A stretch of 64,000 nt of DNA from Sclerotiophoma versabilis (GCA_012274445.1 JAAROD010000004.1:434001-498000); one strand, 5' to 3'; shown: positions 33,753-44,899, counted from the first letter of the stretch. Program-made: numbers and translations. The notes: generated from the sequence alone by a model not told the origin.

Positions 33753-34283
33753 ATGGATGAGCATTTCGCTTTCTGGTATCCGTCATCCTGGACGATGATC
33801 GGCGCCGTTTTCACCATCTTCTCTTTCCTCTGCACCCTCTATGTCACGTTTGTCAGACCTGACGTCGTTCACACTACTCTGCAGGATATCTCTACCGCCT
33901 ATGAGGTGATAAAGGCCTCAGAAAACAACCGCGGGTTAGTACAGACGGACGCCGATGCATTGAGGATGGCACTTGCTCCGCCTTGGGAGTCTATTGTCGA
34001 AACGCATCGGATACTCCAAGGTTTAACGATCGACTTGCAAGAGCTGGCCACTGCAACTCGTGAAAACCGCGAACGTATCGACGGATTGACGACAGACTCA
34101 CAGACGCCCGCAACTCCTGTGCTTCTCGAGATCCTGGCTGAAGTCCGGAAGGTCACTTCGCGTGAGCCGAAGATCCAGAGAAGGCTCCCGCCATTCTCCC
34201 GCCATCTGATGGTGGCTCAAGTCGAAGCCCTGGCAAGAGAACGGATGCAGGCCAAACCCAATCCATTCTCGGCGTTGGATTGA
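33753..34283 (+). CDS. small membrane protein, 176 aa
   Basis: From the ATG at 33753 (MDEHFAFWYPSSWTMIG). A hydrophobic segment IGAVFTIFSFLCTLYVTFV at about 16-34 is followed by a soluble, helix-prone region with ILQGLTIDLQELATATREN and VLLEILAEVRKV that could form a coiled coil. The same frame is open further upstream to 33372, but that part is Ser/Arg-rich with no coding look, so I prefer the inner ATG. Single exon. The function is not recognised. The next plus-strand gene starts 443 bp downstream. Confidence 0.6.
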   Translation: MDEHFAFWYPSSWTMIGAVFTIFSFLCTLYVTFVRPDVVHTTLQDISTAYEVIKASENNRGLVQTDADALRMALAPPWESIVETHRILQGLTIDLQELATATRENRERIDGLTTDSQTPATPVLLEILAEVRKVTSREPKIQRRLPPFSRHLMVAQVEALARERMQAKPNPFSALD

Positions 34284-34726
34284 TGACACCGCGTCCAGGC
34301 GGTGGGGGTGGAACTCCTTCGGGAGAGGCACCCTCTCAGCGCTGTGCTCAGACCTCAACGTGGTGCTGAGGTCTAGTATCCTAGTCAAAGGAGAAACTAA
34401 GTTGAGCACGATGTACATAGTTTCAATCCAAACACATTTTGTTGTGTCATCCTTTACGCCTTTAGGATCTACGGACCGTCTAAGCATGTCAGTATCTCCT
34501 TACCGTCTCTCGGCAGAATGGGTACCATGAGGACTCTGCCAAGACTGAATGGGGCATGGTTCGTTGCACCAAGGCTGGTTCGGGGCTGGAAAGTTGGAAA
34601 CCCTTCTACCCAGTTTTGAGAGCAGCCACTAAGAAATGTCGCTACCGTAGACCCTCGTCCACATACCTACTACTTATTCTGAGGATCTCCTGACAGGACA
34701 CTTCTTTCCCACCTCATCACACTATT
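34284..34726. other. intergenic, promoter side of the F-box gene
   Basis: 443 bp between two plus-strand genes. No element is defined; pyrimidine-rich sequence precedes the ATG at 34727. Confidence 0.35.
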
Positions 34727-35899
34727 ATGTCTTTCCTGACGATGTTTCCTTTACATCCCATGCAGGCCGTACAGCCTATTTACCCTGTCAATCCAGTCAT
34801 GCTGTTCACGAATGTCAGCCGGTGGATATCACAGCGCGTGAGATCGCTCTTCCCGGCTCCACCAGGCTTAGGCGCGTTCGACCTTCCTGCCGAACTTACC
34901 CTGATCATCTCCTCCCATCTGGACGTTCCCTCGAGACTTTCCCTCGCTCTGACATGTCAAACACTCTTCTTCATGTGCTTTCCCAAACGCTTGTCCCTAG
35001 ACTCGGCAGAAAAAGAAGAGCTGTTGCTGTTGCTGGAACGAGACGTATCGACCCATTACTTATGTCACTGTTGCGTGAAGCTCCATCGTTGGCACGGACG
35101 CTGGACTAGATCTATAACCCAGTGGGACTTGAATCGGCTCTCGTGCGCACGACGACCGCAAGATTTTTTGTTCTTTCCCACCATCTATGGCTTGAAATAC
35201 TACTATGCGCGCTTACTCATGAATCGGCATCTCTATGGACCTAGGCATGGCCCCCCTCTTCGCAGTCTCGACCGCCAGAACCGCTCGCTTCGTTTCCCCG
35301 ATGGAGTCATTCAGGCCGCTTCACATTACGGACGGATCGTCGACAACCAGTTGTTGCTTCTACATCGCATATCGGTCTCGCATCCAAAGGGCGACACAGC
35401 TTCAGTTAGACAACACATCAACTATTTCCAATACATGGTGTGCACACACATGACCATGGGACGAGGTAGCCCAGACTACGGCCCCGTTGGAGTTCCCGAG
35501 CTCGCCGAGCCCAAAAGCGCCTCGAGCCACTTCTCATCCTGCAGTCGTGGGCTTGGATCCTGCTCCATCTGCTTAACAGACTACACCATCGATATAACGT
35601 GGCGCGATGACCAGAGAGGCTACTTGATCACTGTGTTGGTTTACAACCAAGTGGGTGAATGCCGATCGCCGTCTGCTTGGGAATGGCGCACAATGAGCAG
35701 AGAACGGGTGCTCAGAGACGAACTTCTTCGGAAAGACCGGTTAGAATACGGGCTTGGCTGTGTCCGGGATCGATGGCATAAATCTGAGGGTATTGTGATG
35801 GAAGCCAAAGGTGACTGGGTCGCAATTTCGAGATATGAAGCCGAATCGCGCAGTGAGAATTTGACCATCTCGCATGCTTTGTGGAGTATGCTATATTAG
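34727..35899 (+). CDS. F-box domain protein
   Basis: Single exon, 390 aa, start MSFLTMFPLHPM. The F-box-like segment is at about 48-85: FDLPAELTLIISSHLDVPSR followed by LSLALTCQTLFFMC, matching the LPxEl...I...L...d...l...C..f pattern. F-box proteins bind Skp1 and select substrates for SCF ubiquitin ligases. The remainder carries a Cys pair (YLCHCCVKLHRWHGRW), a Trp/Arg-rich region and a C-terminal beta-like part with no named repeat. This architecture is common among lineage-expanded ascomycete F-box proteins of unknown target. Confidence 0.8.
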   Translation: MSFLTMFPLHPMQAVQPIYPVNPVMLFTNVSRWISQRVRSLFPAPPGLGAFDLPAELTLIISSHLDVPSRLSLALTCQTLFFMCFPKRLSLDSAEKEELLLLLERDVSTHYLCHCCVKLHRWHGRWTRSITQWDLNRLSCARRPQDFLFFPTIYGLKYYYARLLMNRHLYGPRHGPPLRSLDRQNRSLRFPDGVIQAASHYGRIVDNQLLLLHRISVSHPKGDTASVRQHINYFQYMVCTHMTMGRGSPDYGPVGVPELAEPKSASSHFSSCSRGLGSCSICLTDYTIDITWRDDQRGYLITVLVYNQVGECRSPSAWEWRTMSRERVLRDELLRKDRLEYGLGCVRDRWHKSEGIVMEAKGDWVAISRYEAESRSENLTISHALWSMLY

Positions 35900-36552
35900 A
35901 GCAATCTCCAGAACTTTATCCATGTACTTTTTGAATGACCTTCCACACTCTGAACACATCAAGGCACTACTCAACCAGTTCCATTATAATCAACTAAATC
36001 GTCTGCAAATCGACACTAGAACAGATAGCAGGCTGTTGTAACGAGCCTGCTCCCTGCTTTCCGCGCTGCCCAAGAATGTGGCAGAGCTGATTGCACGCCG
36101 CCTTACGATCTGCATGATGTGTATCCTGTCACTGCAGATGCAGATGGACTGCGAAGCGCGATCCTTTCCAGAGCTGGAAGGCCTCAGGGTGAGTATTAGT
36201 TCGTGATTCTTCAGCCTGGCCAAGATGCTCGGATTAAGCATATCGTCGTACCCGCCTTTAGGGATTCTTCTTTGAATGGCTGTTGAGCTGCATATGCCTG
36301 AGAAGCAGAAAGTGGCACGAAGCAGACCTGGCAGTTGTCAGTAGCGTTATTATCTTCAGCCTGGTTTTTGCATGATCATTGCAATTATCTCTCTCCCTGA
36401 CGAAGGCCGCGAAATGGCAGGACCAGAGAGAACCTCGGCAGCGGTACCTTCAGAGGCAAAGGCTGCTACAGGACCTCTTCCAGGATATTTTCCAGGACCT
36501 CCTCCAGGACTGTTGTGGCACTATTGTCAGCGCGTTCGCGATGTGCTGCCTA
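35900..36552. other. intergenic, no gene seen
   Basis: Contains a short imperfect repeat of aggacctcctccagga-type units around 36470-36515. No supported gene. Confidence 0.35.
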
Positions 36553-36741
36553 CTATGTATTTAGAGCCTTGACTATAATCTCCCAGTCCATGCAAACCCA
36601 ATGCTCGGGCGTGCCTTCTGCGTCCAGATTCCGACACGTTTGCTGCTTTAGGTAGGCCGTGAATTGCTCCGACTTCGGATTATCTTTGTAGTCGTCACGG
36701 TAATTGATGAAGCCATATAGGGCCCTTTTTTGGGCATCTTT
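36553..36741 (-). pseudogene. isolated terminal-exon-like fragment
   Basis: After an acceptor-like GGTGTAG the minus strand reads 62 codons starting KDAQKRALYGFINYRDDY, rich in Asp/Lys/Gln/Trp with no rare-codon look, and ends at a TAG. No credible upstream exon with a donor at a workable distance is visible, so it may be a gene remnant. The family is not recognised. Confidence 0.35.
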
Positions 36742-37350
36742 CTACACCATGTTGCCGTTTGTTACAAGCTGCGTCTGACTCTATGATGGCTGAGTACAGA
36801 AGGCTGTTGGGTGAGGCTGATATGCTGGTATTGAACAGACTGTGCCGCACACGACGTGCAGATTCGGCAAGGCGCCCACTCATACACAAAGGGACGCGCA
36901 ACTCAGCCAGTGAAACAAAGCCAAGAAACGGTTACTCCCGAGTGAGTGTAGCTAGATCTGAGTTTCCTGCCATTTTGAAGGCTCGGTGCTACAAGAAAAC
37001 CCCGTTGTTTGCGTGATGGTGACGGCGCTAACCGTAGACGGAATGAGAACCGGATAAACACTCTTCCAATTAGCACGTTCATCACCACAAACACATCTGA
37101 GCCACCGACTGCCTTGCGCGTCCATTGCGTAGGTTTACACGATTCAAATGAAATCTGTGCCCATTGCGTCGTGTTTGCGCGGCAACGAGCCTGGATTCCT
37201 TGCTTGACACAGATTGAAGGTGAAAGCATACATCGACAGCGACTTCAGGATGCGCTGGTATAAGATGACTAGAGCTACTCGAATAAACCTCTATCCAACC
37301 AGTTGAAACATTAATTCGTCTTCAATTTTTTAAATACTCATCTTCACACG
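36742..37350. other. intergenic, tannase promoter side
   Basis: Upstream of the tannase-family gene. AT-rich just before the ATG (tcaattttttaaatactc). No defined site. Confidence 0.35.
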
Positions 37351-39173
37351 ATGTCGCTCTCGATGCTCTGCACTGTTTCGAATGTGCAGGCAGCCCTTCC
37401 TGTGGACGGCAGTCTCCTGGGTCTCAACCTACTTGCTGACACTGTCAATGCGGCCCCTGTTTACAATGCATCAGTCGGAGGTGGCATGATGGGTGCCACT
37501 ACCGGTGGCGCCACATACAATTATTGCAACGTCACGGTTAGCTACACTCACACTGGCAAGAACGACACCATTGCCCTCAAGTACGCGTTCCCTGAGCCTT
37601 CGAACTTTAAGAATCGCTTCTATTTGAGCGGTGGAGGTGGTTTTTCGCTGTCCTCTGATGCTACTGGAGGGCTAGAGAATGGCGCTGCATCTGGTGCCAC
37701 CGCAGCTGGCTACGATGCCTTCAACTATAGCTACGACGAGAAGGTCTTGTATGGCAATGGATCCATCAACTGGGACGCCACTTATGCTTTTGCCTACACG
37801 GCTCTTGGAGGTAAAGAGGCCCTCTACACCATCATAACAAATACTAACCAACTCTAGAACTCACCAAGATCGGCAAGCCTTTCACGCAGGCTTTCTACGG
37901 CTTGAACGACACCAAGATCTACACTTACTTCGAGGGTTGCAGCGATGGCGGTCGCGAGGGCATGTCTCAGGTCCAGCGCTGGGGTGAGGAGTATGATGGA
38001 GTTGTTGCTGGCGCCCCTGCTTTCCGTTTCGCTCAGCAACAGGTTCACCACGTGTATCCTGCCACTGTCGAACAGGTCATGGGCTATTTCCCTCCTCCTT
38101 GTGCGCTTGACAAGATAGTAAACGCTACTATCGTTGCGTGCGATTCTCTTGATGGTCGAACTGACGGTGTTATCTCGCGCACTGACCTCTGCCAGCTTAA
38201 CTTCAATCTCAGCTCCCTCATCGGAGAGTCTTACTATTGCGCTGCAGAGACCAGTAGCTCGCTCGGATTCGGCTTCAGCAAGCGTCAGATGGGAGTTGGT
38301 GCTGCTGGCAGCCAGTCGTCCTCCAAGCCCGAGCAAAACGGTATCATCACTGCGGATGACATTGCTGTCGCTCAGGCTGTCTACGATGGTCTTCACTCCT
38401 CCGACGGCAAGCGAGCGTCCCTTTCCTGGCAAATGGGCTCCGACCTTAGTGACGCTGACCCAACCTACGACAACACCACACGCTCTTGGAAGCTCAATAT
38501 TCCCTCCACCGGTGGCGAGTACGTGACCAAGTTTGTACAGCTTCTGGATATTGACAACCTTGAGAACCTCGAGGGCGTCACATATGACATCCTTATTGAG
38601 TAAGTGCAGGCAACATCCAGTTACTGAATGACAAAGCTAACATGGGAAAGGTGGATGAACACTGGTATGATCCGCTACCTCGACTCCCTCCAGACCACCA
38701 TCCCTGATCTCACCCCCTTCCAATCCTCCGGCGCCAAGCTCCTCCATTATCATGGCGAATCTGACCCCTCCATCCCCGCTGCCTCGTCCGTGCACTACTG
38801 GCAGTCCGTCCGCTCCATCATGTACCCCAATCTGACCGACGTCGAGGCCCTTGAGGCTATGAGCGAGTGGTACCAATTCTACCTGATCCCCGGCGCTGCG
38901 CACTGCGGTAGCAACTCCCTTCAACCCGGCCCTTACCCTCAGGACAATATGGCTACGATCATTGACTGGGTTGAAAATGGGATCAAACCTAGCCGCTTGA
39001 ATGCCACCGTCTCATCTGGCAACTATGCTGGTGAAGTACAGCAGCTTTGCCAGTGGCCGCAGCGTCCTCTTTGGTCGGGTAACAGCTCCACTTTCGACTG
39101 TGTTGATGATAACGCGAGCATTGAGAGCTGGACTTACACTTTCGATGCTTTCAAGCTACAGCCTGTCTGGTAA
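37351..39173 (+). CDS. tannase/feruloyl esterase family protein, secreted
   Basis: Exons are 37351-37810, 37858-38599 and 38651-39173, spliced 574 aa. Introns are GTAAAGAGG to AACTCTAG with branch ACTAAC, and GTAAGTGC to GGGAAAG. The serine-hydrolase nucleophile lies in EGCSDGGREG (Ser at about 182). The acid is in GESDPSIPA (Asp at about 439) and the base in PGAAHCGSN (His at about 485). The adjacent Cys181 and Cys486 form the CS-D-HC arrangement known from fungal feruloyl esterases and tannases, where a disulfide brings Ser and His together. The N-terminus MSLSMLCTVSNVQA is a short, weak signal peptide with an AxA-like site; several N-glycosylation sequons fit secretion. Likely role: cleavage of plant-derived phenolic esters. 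The exact substrate is not predictable. Confidence 0.93.
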
Positions 39174-40019
39174 GCACATTGGATGGAATATCTTCCTGGG
39201 ATGTGTCACTGGTAGATTTCCGATATTGATTGAGCATAGCGCGGTTGTTGATGTTGATCAGATAGTTTCATTATACGTCAAAGCTTGTATATTACGTTTC
39301 TCTTTGGATGAGCAGACCGCCTTTACCAAATCCAAATGTTCATGCTCCAACACCCTCATAGCACGGAACAGAACATTTTCACTTGGCAGAGTAGCCGTGA
39401 GCGCTGTGAATATGTTGATACACATCAAATATCAAATCTGTCCGGGCCTTGTTGTATAAGCTTATCTAGTGTATACTCCAGCAAAGCCGCATCTACTTGC
39501 GTTCTGCCGGCGACTGTAACTAGTCATGGTAAAAAGCCAAACGTAGCCCTCGAGTATTCTATTAGAATGCACACAGCCTGCAGATCAGCTCTGAATGATT
39601 TGTGGTAATGCGGGTTTACCCCTGGCTGTCTAGCAGTTCCACGCCCGCAACCATCCTCGCCAGTATGTCCTTTGAAGCCTTGCGCAATTACGCGAGAGGA
39701 CCAACAGCTTGCCATGAAAGAGAACATCTGCCTGGCGGCTGCCAACTTGAAGGCCATCGTCACGGCCAACACCGACAGAGAAAGTGCTGTTTCGGTGAAT
39801 GCAGAGGCGACCTGACCGTATCACCTGCAGCAGATTCTCTCGTCCTCCACGATCAAACTTAAAGCCATCATTAGGGAAATAGTGACGAGGGTGGAAGTGT
39901 AAGGTATTGGTCGTGATCATGTCTATTAGTCTATTCGCATAAGGCGCTTTACAACTCTACGCCTTTGAATGCTACGCTAAACCATACTCATTAAATGACT
40001 TTTGCTTCCCTTCCATGAT
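39174..40019. other. intergenic between convergent genes
   Basis: About 850 bp between the tannase stop and the alcohol dehydrogenase stop. Short open frames on both strands, none supported. Confidence 0.4.
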
Positions 40020-41015
40020 CTACTGGGGCTTGAGGACACCACGGTACCTCATCTTGCCATCCCTCAATGTGGACATGGCCTCGGTGATACCGTCCTCGGT
40101 CATAGGGAACTCCATAATGATAGGCTTGATGTTGTGCAGAGCAGCAAACTCAAGCATGTGGCGGTGAACCGATCGCGCAGCAACGACAGAGCCCTGGACA
40201 GTGAGACCGCCACCAACGAGACCCATGTGGGGGATCTTGAAGTCACCCTCGTCGACGGTAAGAGGGAAGATCTTGCCGGTAGGCGCCATGACGGGGAGCA
40301 TGAGATTCCAGTCAGGCGAGACAGAGGTGGTGACAAGGAGAGCGTCGACCTTGCGGCCAATCTCGATCTTGTCCTTGCCCTTCATGGCGACAAATTCCTT
40401 AGCGCCGAGCTTAGTGGCCTCCTCCTTCTTGCTCTCGGTTCCGGAGAAGACGACGACGTCGCAGCCCATGCGAGCGGCGAACTGGATGGCAAGATGGCCA
40501 AGGCCGCCGACACCCATGACACCGACGCGGTCGGTAGGCTTAATGCCGTATGTGTAGAGGGCGTTGAAGACGGTGGCACCACCGCACATCAGGGGGGCAG
40601 CATCGGCGTCGCTGAGGCCATCCGGGATCTTGAAGAGAAAAGCCTCCTTCCAGACAGCGTGAGAAGCAAAAGAACCCTGGTCGAGGTCGGCAGCACCGTA
40701 CATCTGGCGCCCAGGGCAGTAGGTCTCACGACCAGTAAGGCAGTACTCGCAGTCGCCGCAAGAGTCGTGCTGGTAACCCCATCCGACGCGGTCGCCCTTT
40801 TTCAGGTTCTTGACATTCGGTCCTGTCTCTTCAACGACACCAGCGCCCTCGTGGCCAAGGACCATGTCTGCTGATTTGTAGTGCTCATCTGTGCCGCAAA
40901 GACCGGAGGCGGTGACCTTGACGAGGACCTGGTCGTTCTGGAGGTCGCCCTTCTTGGTCTCACTCTTGACGATCTTGCCGTCCTTCGAGCCCTTGAAAAC
41001 TGTGAACGAAGGCAT
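40020..41015 (-). CDS. zinc-dependent alcohol dehydrogenase (CAD-like)
   Basis: Single exon, 331 aa, medium-chain dehydrogenase superfamily. Catalytic zinc ligands are Cys40 (GLCGTDEHY), His55-Glu56 (GHEGAGVV) and Cys144. The structural zinc lobe has Cys86, Cys89, Cys92 and Cys100 (SCGDCEYCLTGRETYC). The Rossmann motif GVGGLG is at about 168-173. Sequence style fits the cinnamyl-alcohol-dehydrogenase/Adh6-like branch, which usually prefers NADP(H), acting on aromatic or aliphatic aldehydes in the cytosol. It lies convergent to the tannase-family gene; a shared role in aromatic metabolism is only a guess. Confidence 0.95.
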   Translation of the reverse strand: MPSFTVFKGSKDGKIVKSETKKGDLQNDQVLVKVTASGLCGTDEHYKSADMVLGHEGAGVVEETGPNVKNLKKGDRVGWGYQHDSCGDCEYCLTGRETYCPGRQMYGAADLDQGSFASHAVWKEAFLFKIPDGLSDADAAPLMCGGATVFNALYTYGIKPTDRVGVMGVGGLGHLAIQFAARMGCDVVVFSGTESKKEEATKLGAKEFVAMKGKDKIEIGRKVDALLVTTSVSPDWNLMLPVMAPTGKIFPLTVDEGDFKIPHMGLVGGGLTVQGSVVAARSVHRHMLEFAALHNIKPIIMEFPMTEDGITEAMSTLRDGKMRYRGVLKPQ

Positions 41016-41020
41016 GTTGA

Positions 41021-41059
41021 TGTAATGTGATGTAATGTGATGTAATGTGATGTGATGTG
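41021..41059 (+). repeat. 10-bp tandem repeat in the ADH leader
   Basis: The unit tgtaatgtga occurs three times at 41021-41050, with a degenerate fourth copy, immediately upstream of the ADH start codon. It would be transcribed as part of the 5' UTR. Confidence 0.85.
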
Positions 41060-41155
41060 GTCTGGGGTATCAGAAACAGAAAACTTTTGTCGTGAGTAGT
41101 CGTGGGTGTAATTGAACAGGAGTGAATGGCTGAATGGAACGAGCGGAGGGCTGCT

Positions 41156-41162
41156 ATATATG
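41156..41162 (-). promoter_or_regulatory. TATA-like element of the ADH gene
   Basis: The minus strand reads CTCATATATAGC about 140 bp upstream of the ADH ATG, at a distance suited to a TATA box with a short leader. Confidence 0.5.
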
Positions 41163-42261
41163 AGGGTCAGCGAACGTCTCTATGATCGAAAAGTTCCACT
41201 TCGAGCATTGCAGAGCTCCACTACAAGCATGACGTCGCAGGGCTCAGGGTCTCGGAATTAGCCATTGTGCATGTCCAGATCTTTACAGATCCGGCGCATC
41301 GGCCGCCGCTAATAGTTGCCTTCGCACGAGCTGTATCCAATCGCTGGGGCGTTGGTGGTGTTGTCGGCACTTGTGGCAAAGCCGCCACGCAGGTTGATTG
41401 TTCAGCAAGCACAAGCGACAACTGAGGCCTCCAGCAACGGTCCTCACGATGTGTAGGGCTGCAGATGCACGTTGTGAGGACTGAGGCAGAATCCGGAGAC
41501 TCCGGGGATAGTCGGCCAATCATACTTCTTGGATATGGATTGCTGGGCGGGAGTTTCGGGGTAGTTCTAGCCCTCGACATCTTATCCAATCGAAGCTTGC
41601 GATTCAGTTCCTGCATCGATCCTTATCGATGAGGTTGGCATGGCCGTGGTGTTTTTGTGGTTTCGTCGTGGTTGCGACAAATCAACCGTATGATGTAATT
41701 TGCTTGGACCGTGCCCTCCCAAACTTTGCCAGAGAGCCCCGATCTGTTTGGTCCTTCCTCATAAGAGCCTCAAAGCTTGGAAAACGGTCGAAGAGTTTTC
41801 CCTCTTGACGTCGGCTTCGACTGCATTGGGTATGCGGGATGGCCGGTCCGGTTCGCCCGTGGGTAGTTTTGTCAGCACTGCCTGGAGCTCCACGTTAACC
41901 CCGTGAGGGCGCACAGCGCTGTGCGCGTAAGTCGACATGAAACACGCCCCGAAGGATTCTCCTTGTTTCTCAGAGCTGCTACGGCCGATACAGCATGCAT
42001 GTGCAGCTCGTGATGCTTACGAAGAACTAGCCTTGGCAGATGCATGTAAGATAAGGGATTAATGATCGGTCTGACCGGTAACAATATTGTTGAGATATAA
42101 CCGAGGCAACAATAACAAAAGCAACAACGACACGACGGGAATAAGATAACTACGATACTGGATTGCCTCAAGCAGCACGAGGTTCAGCCTGAAGTTTTCC
42201 ACCATGATAGTATCGCGGACCGGAACTCTAGAGTCGTTTTCGTCTCTGTTTTCATCCGAAC
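41163..42261. other. intergenic with short Cys-containing open frame
   Basis: On the minus strand around 41283-41519 a frame has two CxxC pairs (CRLCLLNNQPAWRLCHKC), spaced like a small zinc finger, but an overlapping frame is equally open and there are no splice partners. A hydrophobic short frame lies at 42059-42274. Neither is called as a gene. Confidence 0.35.
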
Positions 42262-42672
42262 TCAGTTGTTGCATCTTACGCTCACAGGAAACAGTGAAAT
42301 CTTCGAAGCCTGAAACAATTCAAATTTGAATTTAAACCACCCCCACGGCATACAGCCTTGACGAACATCTAGATAACAACCGCCGTCACTCTTACCGCAA
42401 TGCTCACACTGAGACTCTATCTCATGTGGATGGCCTATGTGATACTTGGGACACGAATGGCAGACCCATCCACTTCTCGTTGCCAATTCGCCGAGCGAAA
42501 GTTCTCTTACTACAAGAAAGATGTCTATACAGACGGGGCGCATTTCATCTGGTCTTACCGCCTGATGTAAACACTGTAGACAGCAGTCAGCCTCTAAATT
42601 TGTGGAACACGCTTCCCGGTAACGCAATGGCTCGATTGACAGCAGACCCAGCTTTTTGACTCTAGCCGGCAT
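42262..42672 (-). CDS. small Cys-rich hypothetical protein
   Basis: 136 codons from the ATG at 42670-42672 (MPARVKKLGLLSIEPLRYRE). It contains several cysteine pairs. GWVCHSCPKYHIGHPHEIE and CEHCG give a CxxC-x(15)-CxxC arrangement like a zinc ribbon or RanBP2-type finger, and CCLQC lies earlier. A stretch from GGTAAGACC to TTTCTTGTAG could be a 46-nt intron, so the model is uncertain. The function is unknown. Confidence 0.4.
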   Translation of the reverse strand: MPARVKKLGLLSIEPLRYREACSTNLEADCCLQCLHQAVRPDEMRPVCIDIFLVVRELSLGELATRSGWVCHSCPKYHIGHPHEIESQCEHCGKSDGGCYLDVRQGCMPWGWFKFKFELFQASKISLFPVSVRCNN

Positions 42673-43432
42673 CTTCGTCAGCTTGGCCTTTGATCGTAAG
42701 TCAAAGCCACTTACTATAATGAAATTTTTGCTTGGTAGAGATTTCCGCCTTTGAGCGGATAGGTAAGAGCGTGTTTGCGTCGCTGGTCCTGCCTGGAATC
42801 GTCATATCACCACGTTATATTTTTTTCTCAAGAATGACAGCTGCAGCACAGCGCTTTACGACAACAGCTTTCCGTGCATAGTCTTTTTTACTGGTTAACA
42901 TGGCATTGTCACGTAGAAGATGTCACGTTCCTGCGGTGGTTGGCAATCACACTGACATTCTATCGGCTACTGGCACAGATCCTCTTTGTCACGCTATAAT
43001 TGCCCCATGCAGCTTTTAGACTATTATCGTTGTTTCTTTGAGTCGTTAGTTCCGCACAGCGGTTGCTGTATAGAACACTCCTTCTCGTTAGTCTGCGTTT
43101 GCTGTCAACAAACGTCGCCTTCGACAAGTTCGCAACACTTCAGTTCCATTTCCTCGCCTTCAAACCTTTCGAAAATGGCGATTGCGAGCCTTTGCTGTGT
43201 CAGAAAGCATTTGGATCGATTTGCCAGCACTTTGTACAGTTCCAAGGGTATACGCGAGATTGTTTCCATACCGACATTTTGTGTACCATCCATTAATGAG
43301 CTCATTCTTTTCACAACGTCGACTGAATTCCCTAGCAAACCTACAGGTAGCTGAAATGCACATAGGGACGCCTGGTTTCTGAGACAACAGCTGTTTCTTC
43401 GATCTTCCAAGAACCTGTCTTGCATCGACGCA
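42673..43432. other. intergenic, no gene seen
   Basis: Open frames on both strands at 42986-43354 (+) and 43105-43497 (-) overlap each other and lack motifs. Confidence 0.35.
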
Positions 43433-44784
43433 ATGTCCGAGCTCGGCGATACGTCTGACAATCGAAGCTCACCGAGAACCTCAGTCAGCACAGACACTAC
43501 TCAACAATCCGAAGGATATAGTCCGTCCAGAGAATATCTCAGCAGTGCTCTCTATAGCACTGTAGGGGAGGCCGCAGGCACTACAGTCATATTCAATGTT
43601 TCGAGAAGAAATGAGCTCAGCAACATGACGCCTACGCCCTCACAGATATTAGCTGTCTATCTATGTATTTAGTGGTCCATCGCTTTTTTCAAACTTCAAT
43701 TTTAACTTACATTTGATAGCATTTTACTCGGTACGATTGCCGAGGCCCAGCCACATGACCCTTGGCTACAGTTCACTTCTAGATAAACCTCAACACTGCC
43801 TTGGTTTCCTGAAGACACTTGTCACACACCCTTTCGTTCAGGGACTCCATCGAGCCAACATCGAAACAATTCGTCCCAGCATTGCTTTTTGGACTTGGTC
43901 TGACGTAGGAAACACAAGGACGAGTTCAAGTTCCACACTGAGACTTTGACAGAGAACCTTACTACCAAGACTCGTAACTTGCAGGATACTCTCAAGCAGC
44001 AGACGACTCTGGCCTTTACAAAGTTCGCGAATGACGCGGCAGCTTCGATTCGCCAGATGTAGAATGGAGTCCTGGGTGCTATTAATCATCTCAAGAGTAA
44101 CCGAGGCTGCCCTTACTTGTCGAAGGAGGATTTATGACAAAAGCGATGAAGGAATCAATCATTCCGGAGCACTGGGGAGATGACATGCCAGACAAGAAGA
44201 ACGAAGCTCCTGCACCGAACTCCTCAGCTAACAATGAGGCACTACAGGGCCTCAAGTCTCAATATGAGAGGCTTAATAACGAGTTGTATGACTTTACAGA
44301 AACCGTCTCTAATTATCAGGTCAAGATCAGAACTCTCACAGAAGCAGGACCTTCTTCCTCAGTTATATTACCATCACATCAACTGACCTCTGCACAGCAC
44401 CCCTTGCCCGACGGTACCAACGACACCTCACTACAAGATCAGTCTCCATCTGAGCCAGCTCATCAAAAGCAGGATAAGAAAACCACCACAAAACCCGACT
44501 CCACTGTCGACAGCGTTTCTACATACCCAGCTCCTCGTTTCCGCCATGCATCCAATGCCCACTACCTTGTGGAAGTCGATCTTCTCATACCTCTCGCTCT
44601 CGCTCTACCCTTCATTCGGCACAATACTGAATCAATTCCGCAACAAGTCTGCTATCAACAACTTTACAAAAAAGGTACAAATACGCAAAACAGTCGAACG
44701 AGCAAGGAGTTGGTGGATGCACTAGCGGTCAAACGTATGGCGTGTAAATCGAGGAGTATGAGGAGCTCAAAGGAAGAATCATAG
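43433..44784 (+). pseudogene. broken coiled-coil protein gene
   Basis: A possible first exon begins at the ATG at 43433 (MSELGDTSDNRSSPRTSVST). From 43909, after the acceptor-like GACGTAG, the frame reads KHKDEFKFHTETLTENLTTK, a helix-rich coiled-coil style region. It is interrupted by a TAG at 44060-44062 and continues NGVLGAINHLKSNRGC. At 44132-44137 it needs a one-base shift to reach the frame MTKAMKESIIPEHWGDDMPD, which then stays open to 44784. That last part is Ser/Thr/Pro-rich with SQYERLNNELYDFTETVSNY as a further coiled-coil segment. One nonsense codon plus one frameshift point to a decayed gene. The connection between the first exon and the rest is not resolved. The family is not recognised. 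Confidence 0.5.
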
Positions 44785-44865
44785 AAGGAAGCATAGAAGG
44801 AAGGAATTAAAGAGATATGATGAGTCGTAGAAAAGTGAACCAACCCCTACCATCAAAAGGACTTC

Positions 44866-44899
44866 AAGAAGAAGAAGAAGAAGAAGAAGAAGAAGAAGA
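44866..44899 (+). repeat. (GAA)n microsatellite
   Basis: An uninterrupted run of about 11 AAG/GAA triplets. Confidence 0.95.

Noticed and set aside
40002..40874. 290-codon plus-strand frame opposite the alcohol dehydrogenase
   Set aside because: Antisense shadow of the ADH coding sequence, without any motif.
37351..41015. Tannase-like and alcohol dehydrogenase genes as a catabolic cluster
   Set aside because: Only two adjacent convergent genes with no transporter or regulator beside them; there is no evidence of co-function.
41283..41519. Two CxxC pairs (CRLCLLNNQPAWRLCHKC) suggesting a zinc finger protein
   Set aside because: An overlapping frame is equally open, there are no conserved surroundings, and no gene structure could be built.
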